Shown: piece after piece, positions 18,052 through 26,715 of the stretch
Numbering within the stretch: the stretch's first letter is position 1
How the letters are laid out: every line of letters starts with the position of its first letter
Assembly (NCBI RefSeq): GCF_003033885.1
Contig: NZ_CP024081.1
Location: 2,510,128-2,574,127, forward strand
Length of the DNA: 64,000 nt
DNA from: Pseudomonas rhizophila
Lineage (GTDB): Bacteria > Pseudomonadota > Gammaproteobacteria > Pseudomonadales > Pseudomonadaceae
Direction: 5' to 3'
The notes under the pieces: model-generated
Seen by the model: only the letters and a program-made list of their open reading frames with translations
Told to the model about the DNA's origin: nothing
Databases searched by the model: none
Program-made: the position numbers and the translations under genes

Positions 18052-19209
18052 ATGAGCGGCCCGGTATTTCCGTGGCGCGAGGGCAATCGCTTCGAGCTGT
18101 TGATCGATGGCCCGCAGTTTTTCCCGCGCATGCTGGTGGAAATTGCCCGCGCCCAGGAACAGGTCGAGCTGGAGCTGTACCTGGTGGAGGCGGGAACTTG
18201 CGCCGAGGCGATGGTCCAGGCACTCGTCCAGGCTGCCGAGCGCGGTGTTCGCGTGCGTTGCCTGTTCGATGACTACGGCAGCCTGGCGTTTACCCAGGAC
18301 CTGCGCCACCGCCTGATCGAGGCGGGCGTGGAGCTGCGTTTTTACAATCGCCTGAGTTGGCGCCGCTGGGTACGGAATTTATATCGGGACCACCGCAAGC
18401 TGCTGTTGGTGGACCAGCGCCTGGCGGTGGTTGGCGGCACCGGGGTCACCGATGAGTTCTGGAGCCCGCTGGATGACCGCTGCGAGTGGCACGAGGTCAT
18501 GGTGGAAATCGTCGGCCCCTTGGTGCTCGACTGGCAGTTGCTGTTTGACCGCCAATGGCTCGCCAACCGCCATCGCCGTGCCTGGAAACCGGCTTCCAAC
18601 TTCGGCTTGCCGCGCTTGCCCCGGGTTCCGCCGATGGGTGAGGGCATGGGGCGGGTGGCTTATGCCGATGCCCGCCAGAATCGCGACATCCTGCAATCGT
18701 TGTCCCGGGCCCTGAACAGCGGCCAGAAGCGGATCTGGATGGCGACCCCATACTTTTTGCCGACCTGGAACGTGCGTCGCTCCTTGCGCAAGGCTGCCGC
18801 CCGGGGCATCGATGTGCGCCTGCTGCTCACCGGCCCGCGCACCGATCACCCGTCCGTGCGCTACGCCGGGCACCGTTATTACCCGCGTCTGCTCAAGGCT
18901 GGGGTGAAAATCTTCGAATACCAGCCGTGTTTCCTGCACCTGAAGATGGTGCTGGTGGACGACTGGGTCAGCATCGGCTCCTGTAATTTCGATCACTGGA
19001 ACCTGCGCTTCAATCTGGAAGCCAACCTCGAAGCCCTCGACTCCGCACTCAGCACGGCAGTGGCGGCGAGTTTCGAGCGTGACTTCGCCCAGAGCCTGGA
19101 GGTCAGTCTCGATGCCTGGAAGCGCCGGCCGCTGTGGAAACGGGTCAAGCAACGGGTGTGGGGGTTGGTGGATCGGTTGGTGGTGAATGTGCTGGGGCGG
19201 CGGGGTTAA
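18052..19209 (+). CDS. clsB: Cardiolipin synthase B-type phospholipase D protein
   Basis: A 385-residue phospholipase D superfamily protein with two HKD motifs: His114-x-Lys116-x4-Asp121 (HRKLLLVD) and HLKMVLVD starting at about residue 296. This size and lack of N-terminal membrane helices match ClsB (YbhO), which makes cardiolipin from phosphatidylglycerol (and phosphatidylethanolamine) at the inner membrane. Start one base after the yceI-like stop. A plain PLD-like transphosphatidylase of other specificity cannot be excluded. Confidence 0.87.
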   Translation: MSGPVFPWREGNRFELLIDGPQFFPRMLVEIARAQEQVELELYLVEAGTCAEAMVQALVQAAERGVRVRCLFDDYGSLAFTQDLRHRLIEAGVELRFYNRLSWRRWVRNLYRDHRKLLLVDQRLAVVGGTGVTDEFWSPLDDRCEWHEVMVEIVGPLVLDWQLLFDRQWLANRHRRAWKPASNFGLPRLPRVPPMGEGMGRVAYADARQNRDILQSLSRALNSGQKRIWMATPYFLPTWNVRRSLRKAAARGIDVRLLLTGPRTDHPSVRYAGHRYYPRLLKAGVKIFEYQPCFLHLKMVLVDDWVSIGSCNFDHWNLRFNLEANLEALDSALSTAVAASFERDFAQSLEVSLDAWKRRPLWKRVKQRVWGLVDRLVVNVLGRRG

Positions 19210-19225
19210 GGTTCAGCAAAAACAA

Positions 19226-19313
19226 TGTGGGAGCGAGCCTGCTCGCGATGGTGGCCTGACAGTCAATGATGCGGTGACTGGTAGGCCTTCATCGCGAGCA
19301 GGCGCGCTCCCAC
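19226..19313. repeat. REP doublet (inverted pair)
   Basis: Two REP cores in opposite orientation in the convergent gap between clsB and bglX; it may also act as the shared terminator. Confidence 0.85.
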
Positions 19314-19335
19314 GGTTATTTGCGCTGTTGATGAA

Positions 19336-21627
19336 TCAGAGCAACTCGAAACTCTGTTGCTTCACATCCTGGGAATCCAGGCCGATCTGGACGTTGAACT
19401 TGCCCGGTTCAGCGGCGTATTTGAGCTGGGCGTTGTAGAACTTCAAGTCGTCTTCAGTGATGGTGAAGTGAATGACTTTCTTCTCGCCGGCCTTGAGCAT
19501 CACCTTGCGGAAGTTCTTCAGCTCCTTCACCGGGCGGATGATCGAGCCGGTCACATCCTGGATATAGAGCTGCACCACGGTTTCGCCGTCACGCTCGCCG
19601 GTGTTTTCCAGGGTCACGCTGGCATCGAGCTTGCCGGTCTTGTTCAGCGTGGTGGACGACAGGGCCATGTCCGTCAGGCTGAATTCGGTGTAGCTCAGGC
19701 CGTAGCCGAACGGGTAGAGCGGGCCTGTGGTGTCATCGAAGTATTGCGAGGTGTAGTTGCCCGGCTTGCCCGGCGTAAACGGTCGACCAATGCTCAGATG
19801 GTTGTAGTAGGTGGGAATCTGTCCTACCGAGCGCGGGAAGGAGATCGGCAGTTTGCCCGACGGGTTGTAATCGCCGAATAGCACGTCGGCGATGGCGTTG
19901 CCGCCTTCGGTGCCGCTGAACCAGGTTTCCAGGATCGCATCGGCCTGTTGCTTTTCATCCACCAGCGCCAGCGGGCGGCCGTTCATCAGCACCAGCACCA
20001 GTGGTTTGCCGGTAGCCTTCAGGGCCTTGATCAGCTCGCGCTGGCTGGCGGGGATGCTCAGTTCCGTCCGGCTCGAGGATTCGTGGGACATGCCGCGCGA
20101 CTCACCCACGGCGGCCACCACCACATCGGCTTGCTTGGCGGCCTTCACGGCTTCGTCGATCAGCACTTGGGCAGGGCGCGGGTCATCCACCACTTCCGGG
20201 GCGTCGAAGTTGAGGAAGTTCAGGTAGTCGAGCACCTTCTTGTCGCCGGTGATGTTGGCGCCACGGGCGTAGATCAGTTTCGATTCTGCGTCCAGTGCGC
20301 GGGTCATGCCGTCGAACAAGGTCACCGATTGCGCAGGGCGCCCGGCAGCGGCCCAACTGCCCATCATGTCGATCGGCGCCTTGGCGAGCGGTCCGACCAG
20401 GGCGATTTTTGCGCTTTTGTTCAGGGGCAGGGTCTGGTTGCGGTTTTCCAGCAGGACCAGGCTGCGGCGGGCCACGTCACGGGCATCGTCGCGGTGCAGG
20501 CGGCTTTCAGCGTAGGTGTCGGCCGGGTCGTCCTCGGCCTTGCCGATGCGCAGGTACGGATCCTTGAACAGGCCCATGTCGTATTTGGCGGCGAGGACTT
20601 CGCGCACCGCATTGTCGATGTCGCTCTGCTCGATTTCACCGGCCTTGAGCAGTCCAGGCAGCTCCTTGCCGTACAGCGAGTCGTTCATGCTCATGTCGAT
20701 GCCGGCCTTGATCGCCAGCTTCGCCGCTTCGCGACCGTCCCGGGCCACGCCATGCTTGATCAGTTCGAAGATGGCGCCGTGGTCACTCACCGCCAGGCCC
20801 TTGAACCCCCATTCCTTGCGTAACAGATCGTGCATCAGCCAGGTGTTGGCGGTGGCGGGCACGCCGTTGATGGAGTTCAGCGCGACCATCACCCCGCCGG
20901 CACCCGCATCGATGGCGGCGCGGTAGGGTGGCAGGTAGTCCTGGTACATTTTCACCGGGCTCATGTCCACGATGTTGTAGTCCCGGCCACCTTCCACCGC
21001 GCCGTACAGGGCGAAGTGCTTGACGCTGGCCATGATGCTGTCGGCCGCGTTGGCGCCACTGCCCTGGAACGCTTTGACCATCACCCCGGCGATGCGCGAC
21101 ACCAGGTAGGTGTCCTCACCAAAGCCCTCGGAGGTCCGGCCCCAGCGGGGGTCGCGGGAAATATCCACCATCGGCGCGAAGGTGATGTCCAGGCTGTCGG
21201 CCGCCGCTTCCTGGGCAGCGACGCGGCCGGAGCGGTAGATGGCGTCCATGTCCCAGCTGGAGGCCAGGGCCAGGGGGATCGGGAAAATCGTGCGATGGCC
21301 GTGGATCACGTCATAGGCGAAGAACATCGGGATCTTCAGCCGGCTGCGCATGGCCGCGTCCTGCATCGGGCGGTTTTCAGCCCGGGTGATGGAGTTGAAC
21401 GTTCCTCCGATGTTGCCAGCGGCGATTTCCTTGCGAATCATCTCCCGAGGCATCTCGGGGCCGATGCTGATCAGGCGCAACTGGCCGATCTTTTCCTCGA
21501 GGGTCATCTGCTTCATCAGGTTGCTGATGAAGGCATTCTTGTTCTCTATCGGGGTTGGCAGGTTGTCGGCTAATACGGATTGACTGGCCAGTGTGACGAA
21601 CAGGCCCAGCAAACACAGCTTCTTCAT
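19336..21627 (-). CDS. bglX: Periplasmic beta-glucosidase BglX (GH3)
   Basis: Hydrolyses beta-linked gluco-oligosaccharides in the periplasm. The 763-residue protein has a signal peptide (cleavage near VLADN), a GH3 N-terminal TIM-barrel with the nucleophile Asp in KGLAVSDHGAI, a GH3 C-terminal domain and a fibronectin-III-like end (about residues 670-755, GERDGETVVQLY). Full length for BglX. It is transcribed alone; the divergent gap to lemA is AT-rich and should hold both promoters. Confidence 0.95.
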   Translation of the reverse strand: MKKLCLLGLFVTLASQSVLADNLPTPIENKNAFISNLMKQMTLEEKIGQLRLISIGPEMPREMIRKEIAAGNIGGTFNSITRAENRPMQDAAMRSRLKIPMFFAYDVIHGHRTIFPIPLALASSWDMDAIYRSGRVAAQEAAADSLDITFAPMVDISRDPRWGRTSEGFGEDTYLVSRIAGVMVKAFQGSGANAADSIMASVKHFALYGAVEGGRDYNIVDMSPVKMYQDYLPPYRAAIDAGAGGVMVALNSINGVPATANTWLMHDLLRKEWGFKGLAVSDHGAIFELIKHGVARDGREAAKLAIKAGIDMSMNDSLYGKELPGLLKAGEIEQSDIDNAVREVLAAKYDMGLFKDPYLRIGKAEDDPADTYAESRLHRDDARDVARRSLVLLENRNQTLPLNKSAKIALVGPLAKAPIDMMGSWAAAGRPAQSVTLFDGMTRALDAESKLIYARGANITGDKKVLDYLNFLNFDAPEVVDDPRPAQVLIDEAVKAAKQADVVVAAVGESRGMSHESSSRTELSIPASQRELIKALKATGKPLVLVLMNGRPLALVDEKQQADAILETWFSGTEGGNAIADVLFGDYNPSGKLPISFPRSVGQIPTYYNHLSIGRPFTPGKPGNYTSQYFDDTTGPLYPFGYGLSYTEFSLTDMALSSTTLNKTGKLDASVTLENTGERDGETVVQLYIQDVTGSIIRPVKELKNFRKVMLKAGEKKVIHFTITEDDLKFYNAQLKYAAEPGKFNVQIGLDSQDVKQQSFELL

Positions 21628-21889
21628 GAATGGTTTCTCGCAAGCCTAAGGGCGGTAATCAGGACTCGCCGGTCAGCAAAATGTGAGGAGCGGCTATTGT
21701 TGTTCGAGTATTGTCTGAATAAGAGCAGCACTGTTTTCGAACGCACGCGGATGAACTTAGTTTCGCACCGGGCATCTTTTAGCCCATCGACCCGATTCAA
21801 TCCCGTGGCGGCGGCAGATTATGCCCCAGACGCTGGTGAGATAGGTGGCTGTGTTTTCTTCAATGGACTGTATAGGGGAGTTTCAACCG

Positions 21890-22498
21890 ATGAATCTACG
21901 ACTCGATCACCTTCGCCACCTGCCAATACTGGCGCTGATGCTGTTCACCACGCTGCTGGCCGGTTGCGGCATCAACAATATTCCAACCCTGGACGAACAG
22001 GCCAAGGCCGCCTGGGGACAGGTGCAGAACCAGTACCAGCGCCGAGCCGACCTGATCCCCAACCTGGTGGAAACCGTCAAGGGCTATGCGCAGCACGAAC
22101 AGGAAACGCTGACGGCGGTGGTCGAGGCGCGGGCCAAGGCCACGTCCATCCAGGTCGATGCCGGTACCCTGGACAACCCGGAAAAACTCAAGCAGTTCCA
22201 ACAGGCCCAGGACCAGTTGAGTGGTGCGTTGAGCCGGCTGATGGTGGTGGTCGAGCGTTATCCGGACCTCAAGGCCAACCAGAACTTCCTGGCCTTGCAA
22301 TCACAACTCGAAGGCACCGAGAACCGCATCGCCGTGGCTCGTCGCGACTTCATCCTGGCGGTGCAGAAATACAACACCGAAATCCGCACCTTCCCCGGTC
22401 GCTTGTGGCACAGCGTGCTGTACAGCGATCTGCCGATCCGCGAAACCTTCGAAGCCACCAGCCCCAACGCCGAAAAAGCCCCTGAAGTGAAATTCTGA
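21890..22498 (+). CDS. lemA: LemA family lipoprotein
   Basis: A 202-residue LemA protein: lipobox LLAGC near residue 24, then the family-defining NQYQRRADLIPNLVETVKGYA and a long helical bundle. LemA proteins sit at the inner membrane facing the periplasm; the role is unclear. The start at 21890 has AGGGGAG nine bases upstream. It leads an operon with two TPM-domain proteins, a conserved trio in proteobacteria. The symbol is the family name; it is not the GacS sensor once called LemA. Confidence 0.9.
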   Translation: MNLRLDHLRHLPILALMLFTTLLAGCGINNIPTLDEQAKAAWGQVQNQYQRRADLIPNLVETVKGYAQHEQETLTAVVEARAKATSIQVDAGTLDNPEKLKQFQQAQDQLSGALSRLMVVVERYPDLKANQNFLALQSQLEGTENRIAVARRDFILAVQKYNTEIRTFPGRLWHSVLYSDLPIRETFEATSPNAEKAPEVKF

Positions 22499-22505
22499 AA
22501 AAACT

Positions 22506-22625
22506 GTGGGCGCGAGCCTGTGGGAGCAAAGCTTGCTCGCGATGAACGATAACGCGGTCATTAGAAAGACCGAGGTGCCTTCATCGCGAGCAAGCTCAGC
22601 TCCCACACCAGCTCGCTCCCACACA
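22506..22625. repeat. Three REP cores between operon genes
   Basis: Two complete and one partial REP core fill the 136 bases between lemA and the first TPM gene. Their hairpins would lie inside the transcript and could uncouple expression of the upstream and downstream genes. Confidence 0.82.
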
Positions 22626-22634
22626 GGAGTTACA

Positions 22635-23381
22635 ATGCGAGTGTTGAAATTTGGCCTGGTGCTGTTGCTCTGGGTCTTTGCCATCACGGCCCAGGCCGAG
22701 TTGAGTTTTCCGGCACTGACCGGGCGGGTGGTGGACACTGCCCAGATGCTGGAACCCTCGGTGCGCACGCAACTGGATGCACAGCTCAAGGCCCATGAAC
22801 AGGCCACCGGTGAACAGGTGGTCGTGGTCACGCTGGCGGACCTGCAAGGCAGCAGCATCGAAGACTTCGGTTATCAACTGGGGCGTCACTGGGGCATTGG
22901 GCAGAAGGATAAAAACAACGGCGCGCTACTGATCGTGGCCCGGGATGATCGTAAACTGCGGATCGAAGTGGGCTATGGCCTGGAAGACCGCCTGACTGAC
23001 GCCCAGAGTTCGGTGATTATCAACCAGGTGATCACTCCGGCGTTCAAGGCCGGCAATTTCAACAAAGGTATAAGCGACGGCGTAGCGGCGATGCTGATGG
23101 TGCTGGGCGGCAATGCGCTGGATGAGCCGGCTGCGGTGTACGGTGCCGACGGCCAGGAGGAGGGCGATTTCGTCGGGCGCCATCCGGGGCTGTTCGTGTT
23201 GTTGGTGCTGCTGTTCATCGTAACGGTGTTCGTGTGCCAGATGCTCGGTATCCTGCCGGCCGGACGCGGTGGTTCCGGGGGCGGCTATGGCGGTGGCGGC
23301 GGTTTTGGCGGCGGCGGTGGCGGCGGCTTCAGTGGTGGTGGGGGCAGTTTCGGGGGCGGCGGTTCGTCGGGCGGCTGGTGA
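22635..23381 (+). CDS. TPM domain protein with glycine-rich tail (YgcG type)
   Basis: A 248-residue protein: signal peptide (ITAQAEL), TPM phosphatase-like domain (about 30-150; QMLEPSVRTQL, NNGALLIVARDDRKLRIEVGYGLE), one transmembrane helix near 190, and a tail of almost only Gly, Ser and Phe. Start at 22635 with AGGAGT eight bases upstream; the frame from 22506 runs through REP sequence. TPM proteins have been linked to photosystem repair in plants and to membrane stress in bacteria; function here unknown. Operon with lemA. Confidence 0.88.
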   Translation: MRVLKFGLVLLLWVFAITAQAELSFPALTGRVVDTAQMLEPSVRTQLDAQLKAHEQATGEQVVVVTLADLQGSSIEDFGYQLGRHWGIGQKDKNNGALLIVARDDRKLRIEVGYGLEDRLTDAQSSVIINQVITPAFKAGNFNKGISDGVAAMLMVLGGNALDEPAAVYGADGQEEGDFVGRHPGLFVLLVLLFIVTVFVCQMLGILPAGRGGSGGGYGGGGGFGGGGGGGFSGGGGSFGGGGSSGGW

Positions 23382-23409
23382 CAATAATAATGAGCAGGCA
23401 CTTTTAACC

Positions 23410-24027
23410 ATGGCATTACTGACTGAACACGAACAACGCAAGGTCGCCGAGGCCATTGCCCGGGTGGAGCGCGATACCGACGCCGAGCTGGTCACCGTGC
23501 TTGCTGCCCGCGCCGACGACTACGCCTACATCCCGCTGCTGTGGGCCAGCCTGCTGGCCTTGGTGGTGCCCGGCATGGTGCATTACCTCACGGGCTGGCT
23601 GAACATGCACAGTCTGCTGCTGGTGCAGTGGGTCCTGTTTATCGTGCTGTGCCTGGTGTTTCGCATTCCTGCAATCACCACTCACCTGATCCCCCGTTCC
23701 GTGCGCCACTGGCGCGCCTCCAATCTGGCGCGCCGGCAGTTTCTCGAGCAGAACCTGCACCACACCGTCGGCGGCACAGGAATGTTGATTTTCGTTTGCG
23801 AGGCCGAGCGGTATGTGGAAATCCTGGTGGACGAAGGCATTTCCAAGCGTCTCGACAACACGCGCTGGGAGGCCATTGTCGCCACCTTCACCCAGCAGGT
23901 CCGCCAAGGACAGACGTTGCAGGGCTTCGTCACCTGCATCGAGGCCTGCGGCGAATTGCTCAAGGAGCATGTACCCGTGACTCACGCGCGCAATGAGCTG
24001 CCGAATCGGTTGGTGGTGCTGGGCTGA
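23410..24027 (+). CDS. TPM domain membrane protein
   Basis: A 205-residue protein. An N-terminal TPM half (LTEHEQRKVAEAIARVERDTDAELVTVL) is interrupted by two transmembrane helices (about 45-95), then a second TPM half follows (ADRYVEILVDEGI-like, here AERYVEILVDEGISKRL). It lacks a signal peptide. Start at 23410 lies 28 bp after the first TPM gene; the frame starting at 23269 overlaps the Gly-rich tail and is rejected. Third member of the lemA operon. Confidence 0.87.
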   Translation: MALLTEHEQRKVAEAIARVERDTDAELVTVLAARADDYAYIPLLWASLLALVVPGMVHYLTGWLNMHSLLLVQWVLFIVLCLVFRIPAITTHLIPRSVRHWRASNLARRQFLEQNLHHTVGGTGMLIFVCEAERYVEILVDEGISKRLDNTRWEAIVATFTQQVRQGQTLQGFVTCIEACGELLKEHVPVTHARNELPNRLVVLG

Positions 24028-24043
24028 AAAAATTTCTGCCAGC

Positions 24044-24078
24044 ACAAGCCTGTGGGAGCAAAGCCTTGCTTCCACAGA
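24044..24078. repeat. Degenerate REP hairpin
   Basis: CTGTGGGAGCAAAGCCTTGCTTCCACAG forms one hairpin just after the lemA operon and may act as its terminator. Confidence 0.6.
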
Positions 24079-24177
24079 GGCTACTGCTCGCCACACGAAC
24101 TTTTCCGTGCCCTCACTGCCCATCCCCCCTAAAATAACCGCCATTCCCGATCCGCCCGCCCCGAGGCCGCTTTTTCC

Positions 24178-25395
24178 ATGTCTGTCACCGCTACCCCCGC
24201 CCGTCCTGCGCCGGATCACCACGCCCAGTTCATCGAGCTGCTGCAAAGCAGCCTTGAGCAGAACGCCTTCATCAAACTGGTGCTGGCCAAGTACGTCGGT
24301 GACGAAGCGGACCTGCAACGGCTGATCATCAAGCAGTTGACGGTCAAGGATCAGCCATGCCTGTCCTTCGTTTACCGCTACAAAACCCGCGACATCACCA
24401 AGAATTTCCCGCTGGCCGAAGGCGTGGCGACCATCGCTGTGTTATTGCCGATGTCGTTCAAGAACGCGCATCTGCTGGCTGTCACCGACGAAGCGCAGCT
24501 GGAATACAGCAAAAAGGGCAAAAGCTCGCTATTCAAGAGCAAGCCCCAGCAGCTGCGAGAAGTGCCATCGGCCGAGCACAATCGCGAGAAAAACCGCTTC
24601 CTCGACCTGAACCGCCCGTTCCTGGCGGATTTGGGCGTGACCAACCATAAGCACGAGCTGATCCCGGCGATGTCGCGCAAGTGGAAGCAGATCAACAAGT
24701 TCATCGAAGTCTTCAGCCATGCGCTGACATCTTCGCCGCTGGCCCTGGATCAGCCGGTGCGGGTGTCGGACTTTGGCTCGGGCAAGGGTTATCTGACGTT
24801 CGCCATCCATGACTACCTGCGCAACACCTTGCAGGCTGAAGGGATCGTGACCGGCGTCGAACTGCGAGAGGACATGGTCAAGCTGTGCAACGAAGCTGCC
24901 GCGCGGCTGGAGCACCCGGGCCTGAGCTTCCAGCACGGCGATGTGCGCAGCGTGGCGCCGGCCGCGGTGGATGTGATGATTGCCTTGCATGCCTGTGATA
25001 TCGCCACCGATTACGCGATCCACATGGGCATTCGCTCGGGCGCTTCGATCATCATGTGCTCGCCGTGCTGCCACAAGCAGATCCGCTTGCAAATCCAGAG
25101 TCCGGCGTTGCTCAAGCCGATGCTGCAATATGGGCTGCACCTGGGCCAGCAGGCAGAAATGGTCACTGACAGTCTGCGGGCGCTGTTTCTGGAGGCGTGC
25201 GGTTACGAAACCAAGGTGTTCGAGTTCATTTCCCTGGACCACACCAACAAGAACAAGATGATCCTGGCGGTCAAACGCGCCGAACCGGTGGACCCGGCAG
25301 AGCTGCTGGCGAAGATCCAGGAACTCAAGGCGTTCTACCACATCACCGAGCACTGCCTCGAAACCCTGCTGCGGGCTGACGGTTACCTCGCCTGA
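24178..25395 (+). CDS. SAM-dependent methyltransferase, Methyltransf_32/GSTCD type
   Basis: A 405-residue cytoplasmic protein. The C-terminal half holds a class I methyltransferase: motif I is VSDFGSGKGYLTFAIHDYL (about residue 197), motif II ends in GVELRED, and IALHACDIATDYAI plus the cysteine motif CSPCCHKQ are characteristic of the Methyltransf_32 group. The N-terminal part is helical and specific. The substrate is unknown; an RNA target is plausible because related proteins act on RNA, but that is inference. Monocistronic, followed by a REP doublet. Confidence 0.85.
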   Translation: MSVTATPARPAPDHHAQFIELLQSSLEQNAFIKLVLAKYVGDEADLQRLIIKQLTVKDQPCLSFVYRYKTRDITKNFPLAEGVATIAVLLPMSFKNAHLLAVTDEAQLEYSKKGKSSLFKSKPQQLREVPSAEHNREKNRFLDLNRPFLADLGVTNHKHELIPAMSRKWKQINKFIEVFSHALTSSPLALDQPVRVSDFGSGKGYLTFAIHDYLRNTLQAEGIVTGVELREDMVKLCNEAAARLEHPGLSFQHGDVRSVAPAAVDVMIALHACDIATDYAIHMGIRSGASIIMCSPCCHKQIRLQIQSPALLKPMLQYGLHLGQQAEMVTDSLRALFLEACGYETKVFEFISLDHTNKNKMILAVKRAEPVDPAELLAKIQELKAFYHITEHCLETLLRADGYLA

Positions 25396-25411
25396 GTGAC
25401 TGACATTACCC

Positions 25412-25500
25412 TGTGGGAGCGAGCCTGCTCGCGATTGAACGATGACGCGGCGCACCTGAAAAACCGCGTCGCCTGAATCGCGAGCAGGCTCGCTCCCACA
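25412..25500. repeat. REP doublet (inverted pair)
   Basis: Two perfect REP cores in opposite orientation, 17 bases after the methyltransferase stop. Confidence 0.88.
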
Positions 25501-25624
25501 CGTTGCATTCAGCATCCAGCGATGTGCAGCCCGTCAGGTAATCGCCGCTTATCCCTCATCTACCGACGTACCGGTCTACCTTTAATGCGTTCACCCCCTA
25601 CGCATTTTTCAAGGAGTCCACCCC

Positions 25625-26206
25625 ATGGCCGCAAAGAAAATCCTCATGCTGGTCGGCGATTACGTCGAAGACTATGAAGTCATGGTGCCATTCCAGGCCT
25701 TGCAGATGATCGGCCACACCGTTCATGCCGTGTGCCCGGACAAAAGCGCCGGGCAGACCGTGCGCACGGCGATCCACGACTTCGAGGGCGACCAGACCTA
25801 CAGCGAAAAACCGGGGCATCTGTTCGCGCTGAATCATGATTTCGTCGGTGTCGAGGCCGCTGATTACGATGCGTTGCTGGTGCCGGGCGGACGTGCGCCG
25901 GAATATCTGCGCCTGAATGAGAAAGTCCTGCAACTGGTGCGTGAATTTGACCAGGCGGGCAAGCCGATTGCAGCGGTATGCCACGGTGCGCAATTGCTGG
26001 CAGCGGCGGGTATCCTGGAAGGGCGCGAATGCAGCGCCTATCCCGCCTGTGCCCCGGAGGTGCGTCTGGCGGGAGGGACCTTTATCGAGTGCGCGGTCAC
26101 CGAAGGCCACGTTCAAGGCAATCTGGCGACCGCGCCCGCCTGGCCGGCACATCCGAACTGGCTGGCGGGGTTCCTGACGTTGCTGGGCACGGCCATCACC
26201 TTGTAA
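25625..26206 (+). CDS. DJ-1/PfpI family protein
   Basis: A 193-residue protein of the DJ-1/PfpI class I amidotransferase-like fold, with the nucleophile-elbow cysteine Cys119 in [13 protein letters not shown] and the acidic partner in [12 protein letters not shown]. The family covers glyoxalase/deglycase-like chaperones, proteases and amine-handling enzymes; which applies is not clear. RBS AAGGAG ten bases before the ATG. Alone on its strand, 68 bp before yegP. Confidence 0.87.
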   Translation: MAAKKILMLVGDYVEDYEVMVPFQALQMIGHTVHAVCPDKSAGQTVRTAIHDFEGDQTYSEKPGHLFALNHDFVGVEAADYDALLVPGGRAPEYLRLNEKVLQLVREFDQAGKPIAAVCHGAQLLAAAGILEGRECSAYPACAPEVRLAGGTFIECAVTEGHVQGNLATAPAWPAHPNWLAGFLTLLGTAITL

Positions 26207-26274
26207 GGCACTGGCAGAACAAGCGCAGCGGGTCTTTACTCTTGGGGATGCCTCAACCGCCCAGGAGAAAGAAC

Positions 26275-26619
26275 ATGTCCGGATGGTACGAAGTCAGCAA
26301 AAGCAGCAACGGCCAGTTTAAGTTTGTGCTCAAGGCGGCGAACGCCGAAACGATTTTGACCAGCGAGCTGTACACGACCCGCAGCGGTGCCGACGGTGGC
26401 ATCGCTTCGGTGCAGAAGAACAGCCCACTGGCTGAACGTTATGAACTCAAGAGCACCAAGGACGGCCATCCTTACTTCAACCTCAAGGCTGGCAATCACG
26501 AAGTGATCGGCAGCAGCGAAAGCTATTCCTCTGACGCCGCCCGGGACAAGGGCATTGCCAGCGTCATGGCCAACGGACCGACGACGGTGATCAAGGACAA
26601 GACGCTGGCGGCGCTTTGA
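26275..26619 (+). CDS. YegP-like DUF1508 protein
   Basis: 114 residues made of two copies of the DUF1508 repeat: first FKFVLKAANAETILTSELY..., second PYFNLKAGNHEVIGSSESY..., each with the SxxY turn and a GI-SV helix. It is a small cytoplasmic beta-rich protein of unknown job, found in many proteobacteria. GGAGAAAG lies properly before the ATG at 26275; the frame starting at 25978 overlaps the DJ-1 gene and is a shadow upstream of that point. Confidence 0.9.
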   Translation: MSGWYEVSKSSNGQFKFVLKAANAETILTSELYTTRSGADGGIASVQKNSPLAERYELKSTKDGHPYFNLKAGNHEVIGSSESYSSDAARDKGIASVMANGPTTVIKDKTLAAL

Positions 26620-26642
26620 CAGGACGCCAAAAGCCGAGGGCC

Positions 26643-26670
26643 AATGTGGGAGCAAGCTTTGCTCCCACCG
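26643..26670. repeat. Single REP hairpin
   Basis: TGTGGGAGCAAGCTTTGCTCCCAC, a compact hairpin between the convergent yegP and DUF4917 genes. Confidence 0.7.
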
Positions 26671-26715
26671 ATAAATCCCTTCCCCACAAGCTACGGGGCC
26701 ATGCCTGCCCTGGCT

